A DNA stretch of 64,000 nucleotides. Source: CAYUHJ01 sp964444365 (lineage in GTDB: Bacteria; Planctomycetota; Planctomycetia; Gemmatales; Gemmataceae). Positions 50,290-59,271 of this stretch are shown here, piece by piece. How positions within the stretch are numbered: the first letter of the stretch is position 1; the number at the start of each line of letters is the position of its first letter. The translations under genes were made by a program, and so were the position numbers. The notes below the pieces were generated by a model. It did not search any database, had not been told where the DNA came from, and saw only the letters and a program-made list of their open reading frames with translations. The stretch is taken from assembly GCA_964444365.1 (NCBI GenBank), contig CAYUHJ010000011.1:1-64000 (forward strand). Reading direction: 5' to 3'.

Positions 50290-50841
50290 TCAGAACGGGT
50301 TGGCGGGGACGGCCAGGGCCGGCACGTGGGAGTTGCCGACCGGGGTGACGACGATCGGCGGGACGCTGAGTTGCGTCGTCTTCGGGGTCGTTTCCGGCTT
50401 CGGCATGGTCTTCGGGGCGTCGCCGGCCGGGGCCGGGACCGGAGCGCCCGGGAGGGCACAGCCGCCGGCCGAGCCGCAACCCGTCGAGCAGGTCGGGGCG
50501 CACTCGTCGTGGCACTTGTGCTTGGCGAACTTCGCCTTCAGCTTGTCCAGCAGGCTGACCTTGCCGCACGGGTCGCACACCGGGGCACAAACCGGGGCCG
50601 GGGCGCAACACACCGGCTTCGGACACGGGTCACACCCGCAGTCCTTCTTGGCGAACTTCGCCTTGAGCTTGTCCAGCAGGCCGACCTTGCCGCCGCACGG
50701 GTCGCAGACCGGACCGCACGACGCGCCGCACGAGCCGCAACCCGCGGCGATCGGAGCGGCGGCGACGGGGGCCGCGGCGATGGGGGCGGCGTCCGCGCCG
50801 GCCATCCAGACGGACGTCAACAGGATCATCGATGCGTTCAC
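50290..50841 (-). CDS. Secreted Cys-rich protein with two KLKAKFAK repeats
   Basis: Start GTG 50841 has GGAGG 9 bases upstream and gives 183 aa; an ATG lies four codons in. A signal peptide (VNASMILLTSVWMAGADA) and an Ala/Pro tract lead to Cys clusters of CGSCGASCGPVCDPCGG type. The segment CGGKVGLLDKLKAKFAKKDCGCDPC recurs as CGKVSLLDKLKAKFAKHKCHDEC about 45 residues later. About 20 cysteines suggest metal binding or disulfide cross-linking, perhaps in the cysteine-rich planctomycete cell wall. The C-terminus is Pro/Thr-rich. No known domain. Confidence 0.75.
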   Translation of the reverse strand: MNASMILLTSVWMAGADAAPIAAAPVAAAPIAAGCGSCGASCGPVCDPCGGKVGLLDKLKAKFAKKDCGCDPCPKPVCCAPAPVCAPVCDPCGKVSLLDKLKAKFAKHKCHDECAPTCSTGCGSAGGCALPGAPVPAPAGDAPKTMPKPETTPKTTQLSVPPIVVTPVGNSHVPALAVPANPF

Positions 50842-51393
50842 GGTGTGCAACCTCCAGGAAGTAGGGTACGCGGGATCCGTGGCAAATGCCGAGGCGCGGA
50901 ACGCCCTTCGGCCGGCCGACTTCGCTTCGGAACCTTCCTTCACCCTCGCCGCCGGGGATCCCACGGAAGCGGCCGGGACCGAAGTCTCACCTGTCTGATC
51001 GGCCGCCGCGGGGACGCACCTGACGGAGTTGATCGAAAAGAATCGCGGCGTGCTCAAAGAACAGGCACGTGGCGACGGATTCGCCGCAACGACCGACCGC
51101 GGGAGCTCGTCCGCGTGCGAAGGCTGGCGACTCCGCGGCAAGACGTCGCGTCGGGGGAACCCGACCGGCGGCGGGAGTTGATCGGGTCAGATTGACCTTG
51201 CCGCCCGCCCGCGGGTCGGCTTCCCTCCCCCTGGGAGGGGGGAGGGTGAGGGTGGGGGTTGCTCCAGAGGTGAACCTCTCACCCCCACCCCAACCCTCCC
51301 CCCTCAAGGGGGAGGGAGACGGAGCAGACCTGACCGGATTCGGTAGAATGCCGGAACGATTACCCTCAACACACCTGTTCGCCCGGAGGTCCG
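50842..51393. other. Intergenic interval between divergent genes
   Basis: This 550-base interval separates the Cys-rich gene (minus) from recJ (plus). It holds the palindromic element at 51223-51316 and a TAGAAT at 51344-51349 that could be a recJ -10 box without a clear -35. Frames through it have no plausible start or family match. Confidence 0.6.
51223..51316. repeat. Palindromic GC element upstream of recJ
   Basis: The outer segments CCCTCCCCCTGGGAGGGGGG plus AGGG and CCCTCCCCCCTCAAGGGGGA plus GGG are hairpins. Between them GAGGGTGGGGGTT pairs imperfectly with ACCCCCACCCCAACCC, so the whole element forms a cruciform of about 94 bases. It is organised like the smc insert at 23254-23353. 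Confidence 0.85.
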
Positions 51394-53145
51394 GTGGCCC
51401 GCGCCGCGAAAGTCTGGCACCTCGCCCCGCACGACCCGGCGGCCGCCCGCTCGCTCGGCGAGGCCGCACGGGTGTCGCCCGTCGTGGGGCAACTGCTGCT
51501 CAACCGCGGCGTGTCCGAGCCGGCGACCGCCCGGGTGTTCCTCGACTGCCCGCTGACCGCCCTGCACGCGCCGCAGAACGTGCCCGGCGTCCCCGAAGCC
51601 GCCGAGCGAATCCTGCGGGCCGTCGCCGAGGGCCGCAAAATCTGCGTGTACGGCGACTACGACGCGGACGGCATCACCGGCACCGCGATCCTGCTCGGCC
51701 TCCTCCGCATCCTCCGCGCGGACTGCGAGTACTACGTCCCGAACCGCCTCGAAGAGGGCTACGGCGTCAACGCGAACGCCCTGAGGGAGATCGCCGACAA
51801 CGGCGTGTCGCTCGTCATCACCGTCGATTGCGGCATCGCCAGCGTCGCGGAAGCGGCCGTCGCGGCGGAACTCGGGCTGGAACTGATCGTCACCGATCAC
51901 CACGAAATGGCGGCCACGCTGCCGGCCGCGAAGGTGCTCGTCCACCCGCGGCTGCCGGGGTCGGCGTACCCGTTCGCGGGGCTGTCCGGGGCGGGCGTCG
52001 CGTTCAAGCTGGCGTGGGCCATCGCGGTGCGGGTCAGCTGCGGGGACAAGGTCACGCCGCAGTTCCGCGAATTCTTACTCGAAGCGACCGGGCTCGCGGC
52101 GCTCGGGCTGGTCGCGGACGTGGTGCCACTGCGAGACGAAAACCGCGTGCTCGTTCGCCGCGGGCTCGACCGCATGACCGCCAAGCCGAGCGTCGGGATT
52201 CACGCCCTGATGGAGGCCGCGAAACTGAGCGGGGTGAAGTCCGAAGACGTGGCGTTCCGTCTGGCCCCGAGGATCAACGCCGCCGGGCGGCTGGGCTGTG
52301 CCCGGATGGTGGTGGAACTGCTCACGACGACCAACGCGAAGCTGGCGAAGGAACACGCCGACTACCTGGAAGCCCAGAACGCCCAGCGGCAGGCGGTCGA
52401 ACGGAAGATCTCGCACCAGGCCCGCGAGATGGTCGAGGCGAACGGGTTCGAGACCGCGGCCGCAATTGTCCTGGGTTCGACGGAGTGGCACGCGGGCGTC
52501 GTCGGGATCGTCGCCGGCCGACTGGCGGAGCAGTACGCCCGGCCGGTGCTGGTCGCCGCGTTGAAGGAGAACGACGAGGTTTCGACGGGCTCGGGCCGGT
52601 CGATTCCGGGGTTCGCGCTGCACGAGGCCCTGCGGGCCTGCGACGGCGAACTGCTCGGGCACGGGGGCCACGCCGCCGCCGCGGGGTTCAAGGTCAAGCC
52701 GTCGCGGCTCGAAGCGTTGCGGGCGAAGTTCGCCGAGTACGCCGCGAGCCAGTTTCCGGACGGATTACCCGCGCCGCGCTTGCGGCTCGACGCCGAGGTG
52801 CCGATCGCGTCGCTGACGTTTGGGCTATTGAAGGACATCGACAAGCTCGAACCCTACGGGGCGGACAACCCCCGGCCGAGGTTCCTCGCCTCCGGGCTGA
52901 CGATCGAGGGCACCCCCCGGCGGATCGGCACCGGCGAGCGGCACCTGTCCTTCCGCGTGAAACAGGGGGGCAACACCATCCGCGCCGTCGCCTTCGGCAT
53001 GGGCGACCGGCTCGACGAGTTGATGTCCGACGGCGGGAAGTGTTGCCTCGCGTTCACCCCGAAGGTGAACGAGTGGAACGGCTCCCGCAGCGTCGAGATC
53101 GAGGTGGTCGACTTCCAGCCGGGGTCGGACGCAAAACTCGGTTAG
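51394..53145 (+). CDS. recJ: Single-stranded-DNA-specific exonuclease RecJ
   Basis: This 583-aa 5'-3' exonuclease acts in recombination and mismatch repair. Start GTG 51394 has GGAGG 4 bases upstream. DHH-domain motifs are ICVYGDYDADGITGTAILLGLL (about 84-105), LVITVDCGIAS (about 146), LIVTDHHE (about 164) and PFAGLSGAGVAFKLAWA. The DHHA1 part has GRSIPGFALHEAL and LLGHGGHAAAAGF (about 422), and an OB domain ends the protein. The length is typical. Its stop overlaps that of glgC by 4 bases (53142-53145). Confidence 0.96.
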   Translation: MARAAKVWHLAPHDPAAARSLGEAARVSPVVGQLLLNRGVSEPATARVFLDCPLTALHAPQNVPGVPEAAERILRAVAEGRKICVYGDYDADGITGTAILLGLLRILRADCEYYVPNRLEEGYGVNANALREIADNGVSLVITVDCGIASVAEAAVAAELGLELIVTDHHEMAATLPAAKVLVHPRLPGSAYPFAGLSGAGVAFKLAWAIAVRVSCGDKVTPQFREFLLEATGLAALGLVADVVPLRDENRVLVRRGLDRMTAKPSVGIHALMEAAKLSGVKSEDVAFRLAPRINAAGRLGCARMVVELLTTTNAKLAKEHADYLEAQNAQRQAVERKISHQAREMVEANGFETAAAIVLGSTEWHAGVVGIVAGRLAEQYARPVLVAALKENDEVSTGSGRSIPGFALHEALRACDGELLGHGGHAAAAGFKVKPSRLEALRAKFAEYAASQFPDGLPAPRLRLDAEVPIASLTFGLLKDIDKLEPYGADNPRPRFLASGLTIEGTPRRIGTGERHLSFRVKQGGNTIRAVAFGMGDRLDELMSDGGKCCLAFTPKVNEWNGSRSVEIEVVDFQPGSDAKLG

Positions 53146-54443
53146 ATCACCAGCCCGTGCGGGAGCACCGCGCTGCGGGGGACGCACACGATCCCGTCGC
53201 GGATGTGGTAGAGGCCGGACTGCTCGTCGTACTCCTGGTGGCCGGCGGTGTTCAGGATCTTGACGCCGTTGCCGATCTTGCAGTCCTTGTCCAGGATCGC
53301 GTCGCGGATCTCGCAGTCGTTGCCGACGTTCATGTACGGACGGCCGGACGAGGCCAGCGCCGCCGTCTCCGCGGCGGTGTCGAAGTGGTCCGAGCCGAGG
53401 ATCAGCGTGTCCGACAGCTTGCAGTTGTTCCCCACCCAGCTGCGGACGCCGAGCAGGCAGTGGTCGATGACCGTGCCCGTCCCGATCCGGCAGCCGTCCG
53501 CGATCACGGTGCGGTTCACGGTCGCCCCGGTGAACTGGCTCGCCGGCAGGTTCCGCATCCGGGTGTAGATGACGCCTTCGGGCTGGAAGAAGTCGAACGG
53601 CGGGTTCGGCTCCGTCAGGGCCAGGCTCGCGTCGTGGTAGCTCTTGATCGTGCCCAGGTCTTCCCAGTAGCCGTCGAACAGGTGGGCATGAATCTTCTTC
53701 GTGGCGACGTTCCGGGGGAACACCTCCTTGCCGAAGTCCGTCGCCAGCGGCTTCGCGTTCAGCAGTTCAAAGAGCACGTCCGTGTTGAACAGGTAGATCC
53801 CCATGTTCGCGAGGTAGTGCCGGCCGTTGCAGGGGATGCCCTGCTCCTCGATCCATTCCGCCTTCGTGAAGTACGGGTCGCGCTCGGCGGCGGTCTTGGG
53901 CTTCTCGATGAACGACGACACCCGGCCGCTGTCGTCGATCCGCATGAGGCCGAAGCCGGGGGTGTCCTTCTCCGGGACCGGGATCGCGGCGATGGTCACG
54001 TCCGCACCCGAGTCGCGGTGCGTCTTGATGAGGGCCTGGTAGTCCATCCGGTAGAGCTGGTCGCCGGACAGGATCAGCGTCTCTTCGGCCCCTTCATTCT
54101 TGATGTAGAGCGAGTTCTGCCGGACGGCGTCGGCGGTGCCCTGGTACCAGTCGGACGCCTCGTACGTCTGCATCGCCGCGAGGATCTCGACGAACCCGCG
54201 GTTGAACATGTCGAACTTGTACGTGTTCGCGATGTGCCGGTGCAGGCTCACGCTGAGGAACTGCGTGAGGACGTAGATCTTCGTGAGGCCGCTGTTGATG
54301 CAGTTCGAGATGGGGATGTCGATGAGCCGGTACTTGCCGGCGACCGGGACGGCGGGCTTGGCCCGGAGCTTCGTCAGCGGGTAGAGGCGAGTGCCGCGAC
54401 CGCCGCCGAGAATGAGGGAGAGGACCTGGCGTGGCTTCGACAT
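53142..54443 (-). CDS. glgC: Glucose-1-phosphate adenylyltransferase
   Basis: This 433-aa enzyme makes ADP-glucose for glycogen. N-terminal LILGGGRGTRLYPLTKLRAKPAVPVAGKYRLIDIPISN binds the nucleotide; GTADAVRQN, LSGDQLYRMDY, the substrate loop SFIEKPK and YWEDLGTI follow. A left-handed beta-helix ends the protein (VIADGCRIGTGTVIDHCLLGVRSWVG, CEIRDAILDKDCKIGNGVKI). It is closest to plant/cyanobacterial-type ADP-glucose pyrophosphorylase in its C-terminal ending. Start ATG 54443. No glgA or glgB is adjacent. Convergent with recJ. Confidence 0.96.
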   Translation of the reverse strand: MSKPRQVLSLILGGGRGTRLYPLTKLRAKPAVPVAGKYRLIDIPISNCINSGLTKIYVLTQFLSVSLHRHIANTYKFDMFNRGFVEILAAMQTYEASDWYQGTADAVRQNSLYIKNEGAEETLILSGDQLYRMDYQALIKTHRDSGADVTIAAIPVPEKDTPGFGLMRIDDSGRVSSFIEKPKTAAERDPYFTKAEWIEEQGIPCNGRHYLANMGIYLFNTDVLFELLNAKPLATDFGKEVFPRNVATKKIHAHLFDGYWEDLGTIKSYHDASLALTEPNPPFDFFQPEGVIYTRMRNLPASQFTGATVNRTVIADGCRIGTGTVIDHCLLGVRSWVGNNCKLSDTLILGSDHFDTAAETAALASSGRPYMNVGNDCEIRDAILDKDCKIGNGVKILNTAGHQEYDEQSGLYHIRDGIVCVPRSAVLPHGLVI

Positions 54444-54654
54444 GAGGGAAGAGCCTCGGTTGAGCGTTGCGCGGCTTCCGCGGGGGCTGATGCGTGTTAT
54501 CCCAACCGGACGGCGGCGGGGCAACGGCGGGCGGCGGGATTTTCTCCGGGTCGGACGCCGCGGGTCCGGTCGGATCGGTTTTGCTCCCTCCCCCGGACCG
54601 GACGCGGGCGTACAACCCACTCCTGACGACCGTCCCCGAACGCCCGAGGTGCCG

Positions 54655-56001
54655 ATGACCGCCTCCCCCGGTCCGGACGACGCCCGCCCGAGCCCGTGGC
54701 GGTGGTGGGTGTGCGGGCTGCTGTTCCTGGCGACCACGCTGAACTACATGGACCGCGTGGCGCTGAACCAGCTCGCGCTGCGGATTCAACTCGCGTTCGG
54801 GCTCGACAACCGGGATTACAGCCGGCTCGAAACCGGGTTCGTCCTCGCGTTCGGCGTCGGCACGCTGTTCTTCGGCTGGCTCGTCGACCGGGTGTCCGTC
54901 CGGTGGGTGTACCCGCTCGCGGTGTTCGGGTGGTCGGCGGCGGGGTTCCTGACCGGGTTCGCACCGGGGTACTGGACGCTGTTCGCGTGCCGGATCGGGC
55001 TCGGGCTCTGCGAGGCGGGCAACTGGCCGTGCGGCATCCGGACGACCCGGCAGGTGATGGCCCCGGCGGAACGCTCGCTGGGGAACTCGCTGTTCCAGAG
55101 CGGCACCGCGATCGGGGCGGTCGTCACGCCGTTCATCGTGCTCGCCTGCGTGACGTGGGCCGACCCCGGCGAAGCCGAGCGGAACGCACACCTCGCCGTC
55201 GGGGGCGGCGTGGCCGTCAGTGCGACGGGAGTCCCGCCGGACGCCTGGCAGGTCCCCTTCCGCGCCATCGGGTTCATCGGCATCGTCTGGGTCGCGCTGT
55301 GGGTCGTGACCGTGCCGAACTCGATGTTGCGGCACACCCCCGCTTCCGCTTCCCAAACCGCGACGCCGTTCACCGCCGTCTTCCGCGACCGCCGGTTCTG
55401 GGTGCTGGTCGTCGTCATCTGCGGGGTGAACACGTGGTGGCACACCTACCGCGTCTGGCTGCCGCTGTTCCTGCAGAAGCAGCGCGGCTTCACGGAAGCG
55501 GAGATGAGCTACTTCACGATGGGCTACTACCTCTTCGCGGACGTCGGCTCGTGGGTCATCGGGTTCGCGACGCTGTGGCTGACGTGGCGGGGGTTCACGA
55601 ACCACCGGGCGCGGGTGCGGGCGTTCGCGGCCTGCACGGCCCTCGTCCCGCTGTCGTTCGCCGTGCCGTGGCTGGACGGGTGGGGGATGTCGGTGGCGCT
55701 CTACGCGATCGGGTTCGGGGCGCTCGGCCTGTTCCCGACGTACTTCGCGCTGAGCCAGGAGCTGTCCGCGGCCCACCAGGGGAAGGTGACGGGGACGCTG
55801 GGGTTCCTCAACTCGCTCTGGATGGGCGGCGTCTACGCGGTCCAGGGGTGGGCGATCGACGCGACGGGCAAGGACTATCAGCCGGTCCTCGCCCTCGCGG
55901 GGTTGCCGGCGGTGGTGGCGTTCGCGGTCCTGCTGGCGTGGTGGCGGGAGCCCGAGGGCCCCGCCACCACGCCGGCGGGCGTCACTCCTTCGGCGGGGTG
56001 A
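54655..56001 (+). CDS. MFS transporter, ACS (hexuronate/anion) family
   Basis: This 448-aa protein has twelve predicted membrane helices. The N-terminal WWVCGLLFLATTLNYMDRVALNQLALRIQ is typical of the anion:cation symporter family (ExuT, GudP type); FGWLVDRVSVRWVYP is the MFS loop 2-3 motif, and CRIGLGLCEAGNWPCGIRTTRQVMAPAERSLGNSLFQSG is the family helix 4-5 region. It probably imports a sugar acid with protons or sodium. Start ATG 54655. The 3' end overlaps the convergent PD40 gene by 20 bases. Confidence 0.9.
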   Translation: MTASPGPDDARPSPWRWWVCGLLFLATTLNYMDRVALNQLALRIQLAFGLDNRDYSRLETGFVLAFGVGTLFFGWLVDRVSVRWVYPLAVFGWSAAGFLTGFAPGYWTLFACRIGLGLCEAGNWPCGIRTTRQVMAPAERSLGNSLFQSGTAIGAVVTPFIVLACVTWADPGEAERNAHLAVGGGVAVSATGVPPDAWQVPFRAIGFIGIVWVALWVVTVPNSMLRHTPASASQTATPFTAVFRDRRFWVLVVVICGVNTWWHTYRVWLPLFLQKQRGFTEAEMSYFTMGYYLFADVGSWVIGFATLWLTWRGFTNHRARVRAFAACTALVPLSFAVPWLDGWGMSVALYAIGFGALGLFPTYFALSQELSAAHQGKVTGTLGFLNSLWMGGVYAVQGWAIDATGKDYQPVLALAGLPAVVAFAVLLAWWREPEGPATTPAGVTPSAG

Positions 56002-57016
56002 AGTCCGCGATGTACAGCTGCGTCGGCGAGCGGCCGTCGCGGCTGCTCGTCCACATCACCTTGGTGTAGTCCGGGCTGAACACCGGCAGCACGTCCTGGC
56101 CGGGGGCGAACGTCAGGCGCGTCACTTTCTTCGTCTCGATGTTCATCCAGTACAGGTCGTAGTTCGGCCGGGCCTTCTCGTCCGAGTGGTCCGCGGCCGT
56201 GTAGATGATGTGCTTGCCGTCCTTGTACCAGTACGGAGCCCAGTACACCCATTTATCGTCTTCCGTGAGAGCCTTCTCGCCGGTCCCGTCCGCGTTCACC
56301 ACGTACAACTGGAGGCGGTCTTTCTCCTTGCGGTCCGAGCGGAAGATCACCTTCGTGCCGTCCGGCGAGAGGAACGGGCCGCCGTTGTAGCAGCCCTTCG
56401 CGGTCGTGAGTGGCTTCGCGTTCTTGCCGTCGGCGTCCATGATATACAATTGCACGTTGCCCGCGTTGCCGGCGCTATACACGATCTTGGTGCCGTCCGC
56501 GTTATAACTCCCCTCGGCGGTATACACCTTCGCGTCGGGTGTGAGGCACTTCAAGTCCGTGCCGTCCGGGGCGGCGGAATAAATCTTCATGTACGGGTCG
56601 AAGTCCCACGAATACCGCCGCCGCTTGCCGGCCTTGGCGTCCTCCTCGCGCTGCTTGACTTCCGCGTCCTGATGTGCCTTCGCGTCGGGGTCTTCGTGGC
56701 TGCTGGCGAAGATGACGCGGTCTTGCTTCGGGTGGAAGTACGCGCAGGTGGTCCGGCCCTTGCCGGGGCTGACGCGCCAGAACTTGCCGGTGTCCAGTTC
56801 CTGAATGAAGATCTGGTAGAACGGGTTGCCCGTCTCCTTTTCCTCGGCCTGGTAGATGATCCGCTTGCCGTCCGGGGCGAAGTACCCCTCCCCGGCACGG
56901 GCGAAGCCGGTCGTGACCTGCTTGATGTTCTTCAGGTACGCCGACTCCTGCTCTTTCCAGTCTCCGGCGGGGTCGGCCCCGGCCACGAGCGCGAGCGTGA
57001 CGAGAAGCGGGTTCAT
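55982..57016 (-). CDS. Secreted TolB-like (PD40) beta-propeller protein
   Basis: This 344-aa protein has a signal peptide (MNPLLVTLALVAGADPAG). PD40/WD40-like blades follow: GEGYFAPDGKRIIYQAEEKETGNPFYQIFIQELDTGK, SYNADGTKIVYSAGNAGNVQLYIMDADGKNAK, PFLSPDGTKVIFRSDRKEKDRLQLYVVNADGTGEKAL and PVFSPDYTKVMWTSSRDGRSPTQLYIADF. This is the TolB propeller without the TolB N-terminal domain. It probably works in the periplasm as a binding scaffold. Its partner is unknown. Start ATG 57016; divergent from the membrane protein at 57100. Confidence 0.88.
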   Translation of the reverse strand: MNPLLVTLALVAGADPAGDWKEQESAYLKNIKQVTTGFARAGEGYFAPDGKRIIYQAEEKETGNPFYQIFIQELDTGKFWRVSPGKGRTTCAYFHPKQDRVIFASSHEDPDAKAHQDAEVKQREEDAKAGKRRRYSWDFDPYMKIYSAAPDGTDLKCLTPDAKVYTAEGSYNADGTKIVYSAGNAGNVQLYIMDADGKNAKPLTTAKGCYNGGPFLSPDGTKVIFRSDRKEKDRLQLYVVNADGTGEKALTEDDKWVYWAPYWYKDGKHIIYTAADHSDEKARPNYDLYWMNIETKKVTRLTFAPGQDVLPVFSPDYTKVMWTSSRDGRSPTQLYIADFTPPKE

Positions 57017-57099
57017 CGGGGTCTCCGAGGTGAGTTGTGGCGGGCCGGTCGACAGGCTTATCATTCGCGGAACCGGAACCGAAAACCAGTGGGACCGCC

Positions 57100-58476
57100 G
57101 TGAACCCGCGAATCGTCTTCGCTCTGGTGGTGGCCGCGGCCCTGCCTGCCGCGTTCACCCTCGACCCGACCCCGGACGCGGACGTGTGGTGGCACCTGCG
57201 CACCGGTCAACTCGTGGCCGAGTCCGGCCCCCCCCGAACCGAGCCGTTTTCCCGACCCGGCCGGGAGACGTCGGTGCCGTGGGTCGCGTACTCCTGGCTC
57301 TTCGAGTGGGGGGTGTTTCAGTCCCACGCCGCCCTCGGGCTGCCCGGCGTGATGGCGTTCCGCGTCGTGCTCGGCACGCTCAGCGTCGCCGCCGCCGTCG
57401 GGTTTGCCGTCCGCAGGCTCGGTGCGACGCCCGCCGGGTCCGCCGCCGTCCTGCTCCTCGCCGTGACGCTGATGCCCATGATGAAGGAGCGGCCGTGGCA
57501 CGTGACGATCGTGCTGACGACGCTGACGCTGGCGATCGTCTGCCGGCTGCGCGAAGCCCCGGACGCGCGGGCGGGGTGGCTGCCGCTCGTCTTTATTCTG
57601 TGGGCGAACCTGCACGTCCAGTTCGTGTTCGGCTGGCTGGTTCTCGGGCTCGCGTGCCTCTTTCCTGGCGTCGCGGGCCGGCGGTACTTGTTGCTCCTGT
57701 TGTCGGGGTGCGTCCTCGCCACGCTCGCAAACCCGTATCACGTCCGGCTGTGGGGCGTGATTTGGGAGTACGCCACGCAAACCGGGCCGCTGCGGACGGT
57801 GAACGAACTCGCACCGCCGGAATGGACCTCGGTCTGGCTGTGGGCCGCCCTGGCCCTCCTCGGATGGGCCGCCGTGCGAGCGATCGGTCGACGACCGGTC
57901 GACGGGTTCTCGCTGCTGCTGCTCGCGGCGGGGTTGTTGTTCACACTGCGGATGCGGCGCGACGGCTGGTTCGGGGCGGTGGCGGCCGTCGCGGTCCTGG
58001 GCGGAAGCGCGGGAGTGCCCCGGCTGTCGTCGGGACTCGTGGCCGGCATCGTCGCGGGCACGTTCCTGGTCGTCCGCCTCGTGAACCTGGCCGGGTTCGG
58101 CCCGCCCCCGGAGTTCGCCGCCGCGACCCGCCGCGAGTACCCGGTCGCCGCGGCGGAGTGGGTCCGCGAGTACCGCCCGCCGGGGCCGCTGTTCAACCCG
58201 TTCGACTGGGGCGGGTATTTCATCTGGGCATTACCCGAATATCCCGTTTCGATCGACGGCCGCACCAACGTCTACGGCAGCGACGCGGTGTCCCAATCGA
58301 TGCGGACGTGGCTCGCCGAGCCCGGCTGGGACGCGGACCCGAATCTCACCACCGCCAACGTGGTGATCGCGTACCGCCACGGCCCGCTGACCGCCCGCCT
58401 GAGCGAACGCAACGACCGCTGGGCCATCGCCTTCCGCGACGAAACGGCGGTCGTGTTCGTGCGGAAACGGGAATAG
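57100..58476 (+). CDS. Polytopic membrane protein, GT-C glycosyltransferase-like
   Basis: GTG 57100 gives 458 aa with about nine membrane helices. After the first helix comes PDADVWWHLRTGQLVAE, an acidic/aromatic first extracytoplasmic loop like that of GT-C enzymes. VPWVAYSWLFEWGVF and FILWANLHVQFVFGWLVLGLACLFP follow in the helices. The C-terminal soluble part (GPLFNPFDWGGYFIWALPEYPVSIDGRTNVYG... VVIAYRHGPLTARLSE) resembles the end of many planctomycete membrane glycosyltransferase-like proteins. Sugar donor and acceptor are unknown, so activity is an inference. Confidence 0.7.
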   Translation: MNPRIVFALVVAAALPAAFTLDPTPDADVWWHLRTGQLVAESGPPRTEPFSRPGRETSVPWVAYSWLFEWGVFQSHAALGLPGVMAFRVVLGTLSVAAAVGFAVRRLGATPAGSAAVLLLAVTLMPMMKERPWHVTIVLTTLTLAIVCRLREAPDARAGWLPLVFILWANLHVQFVFGWLVLGLACLFPGVAGRRYLLLLLSGCVLATLANPYHVRLWGVIWEYATQTGPLRTVNELAPPEWTSVWLWAALALLGWAAVRAIGRRPVDGFSLLLLAAGLLFTLRMRRDGWFGAVAAVAVLGGSAGVPRLSSGLVAGIVAGTFLVVRLVNLAGFGPPPEFAAATRREYPVAAAEWVREYRPPGPLFNPFDWGGYFIWALPEYPVSIDGRTNVYGSDAVSQSMRTWLAEPGWDADPNLTTANVVIAYRHGPLTARLSERNDRWAIAFRDETAVVFVRKRE

Positions 58477-58635
58477 CCGCACCTGCGGACATTGCGGATT
58501 CGTCCGACCTCGGTCATCCTCTGCTCACCCGAAAAGCACCGCCGACGGCGCAAGGAACGGCCCGCCGGCGCGAACATCCCCGAGGGCGACGTGTCCTTTC
58601 GGGCGACGGCTGACCTGACGAGGAGAACGAACGTG

Positions 58636-59049
58636 ATGACGAAGAACCGATCGAACGGAACCGCCGTCCGCACTCCGGCCGACCGGTCCAAGGCCCCGCG
58701 GGTGGTCCTCGCCACGGCCGGGGCCCGAACCCCCGAGTGGGACCGCGTGTTCCGCCGGCTCGGGTGGGAGGTGGCGGCCGCGGACGGAGACGCCACGCGC
58801 CGGGTCGCCCACCGGCTGCGGGCCACCGCCGTCGTGCTGCCGGTCGAACCGGGCACGGAGTCCGGACTGCTGACGTGCGCGAAGCTGGTCCGCGAGCTGC
58901 CGATGTGCCGGGTCGTGCTCGTCGGCCCGGCGAACGAGGAGCTCGAACGGTTCGCGCTCTTCGCCGGGGCGGCCGCGTACGTCGTCGAGGGTGCCCCCGG
59001 CGACGACCTCGTCCGGGCGGTGACCGGCCAGAACGTGTGGGAGAACTGA
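58636..59049 (+). CDS. Receiver-like (pseudo-receiver) domain protein
   Basis: This 137-aa protein starts at ATG 58636 (or GTG 58633; AGGAG at 58621-58625). The region from residue 20 has the alternating beta/alpha rhythm of CheY receivers (RVVLATAGARTPEWDRVFRRLGWEVAAADGD, ATAVVLPVEPGTESGLLTCAKLVRELPMCRVVLVGP, FALFAGAAAYVVEGAPGDDLVRAV). The acidic pocket and the phospho-accepting Asp are absent: the third strand reads VVLPVEPG. It would not be phosphorylated in the classical way, so it may be a protein-protein module. Terminator hairpins follow. Confidence 0.7.
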   Translation: MTKNRSNGTAVRTPADRSKAPRVVLATAGARTPEWDRVFRRLGWEVAAADGDATRRVAHRLRATAVVLPVEPGTESGLLTCAKLVRELPMCRVVLVGPANEELERFALFAGAAAYVVEGAPGDDLVRAVTGQNVWEN

Positions 59050-59051
59050 CC

Positions 59052-59120
59052 CCGGCCCCCCCAAACCCCCTCGGGGGACGGGGCCGGTCCGGCGGCCGCG
59101 GTCCAACGACCGCGGCCGCC
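59052..59120 (+). terminator. Double hairpin terminator
   Basis: The first hairpin pairs CCGGCCCC (59052-59059) with GGGGCCGG (59080-59087). The second is a perfect 13-base stem, GGCGGCCGCGGTC (59091-59103) with GACCGCGGCCGCC (59108-59120), followed by CGCGTTTT. Together they close the pseudo-receiver transcript. Confidence 0.75.
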
Positions 59121-59153
59121 CGCGTTTTCGCCCGCCGCTTTTCCCTTCTTGCC

Positions 59154-59181
59154 TTGACGCGGTCCCAGACTCGGCGAGAAT
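59154..59181 (+). promoter_or_regulatory. Possible promoter of the large TPR gene
   Basis: TTGACG (59154-59159) and GAGAAT (59176-59181) are 16 bases apart, after the double terminator and about 90 bases before the ATG at 59272. Confidence 0.4.
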
Positions 59182-59271
59182 CACATCACGGACTACGGAA
59201 CCCCGCCCGACTTCGCAGCGTCCAAGGGGTGTCTGTCCTTTCTCGTCGGCCTACACTCAGGAGCCGTCGCC

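Noticed and set aside
51069..54626. 1,185-aa plus-strand frame
   Set aside because: It runs out of frame through recJ, antisense through glgC and across a palindromic element. No part resembles a known protein.
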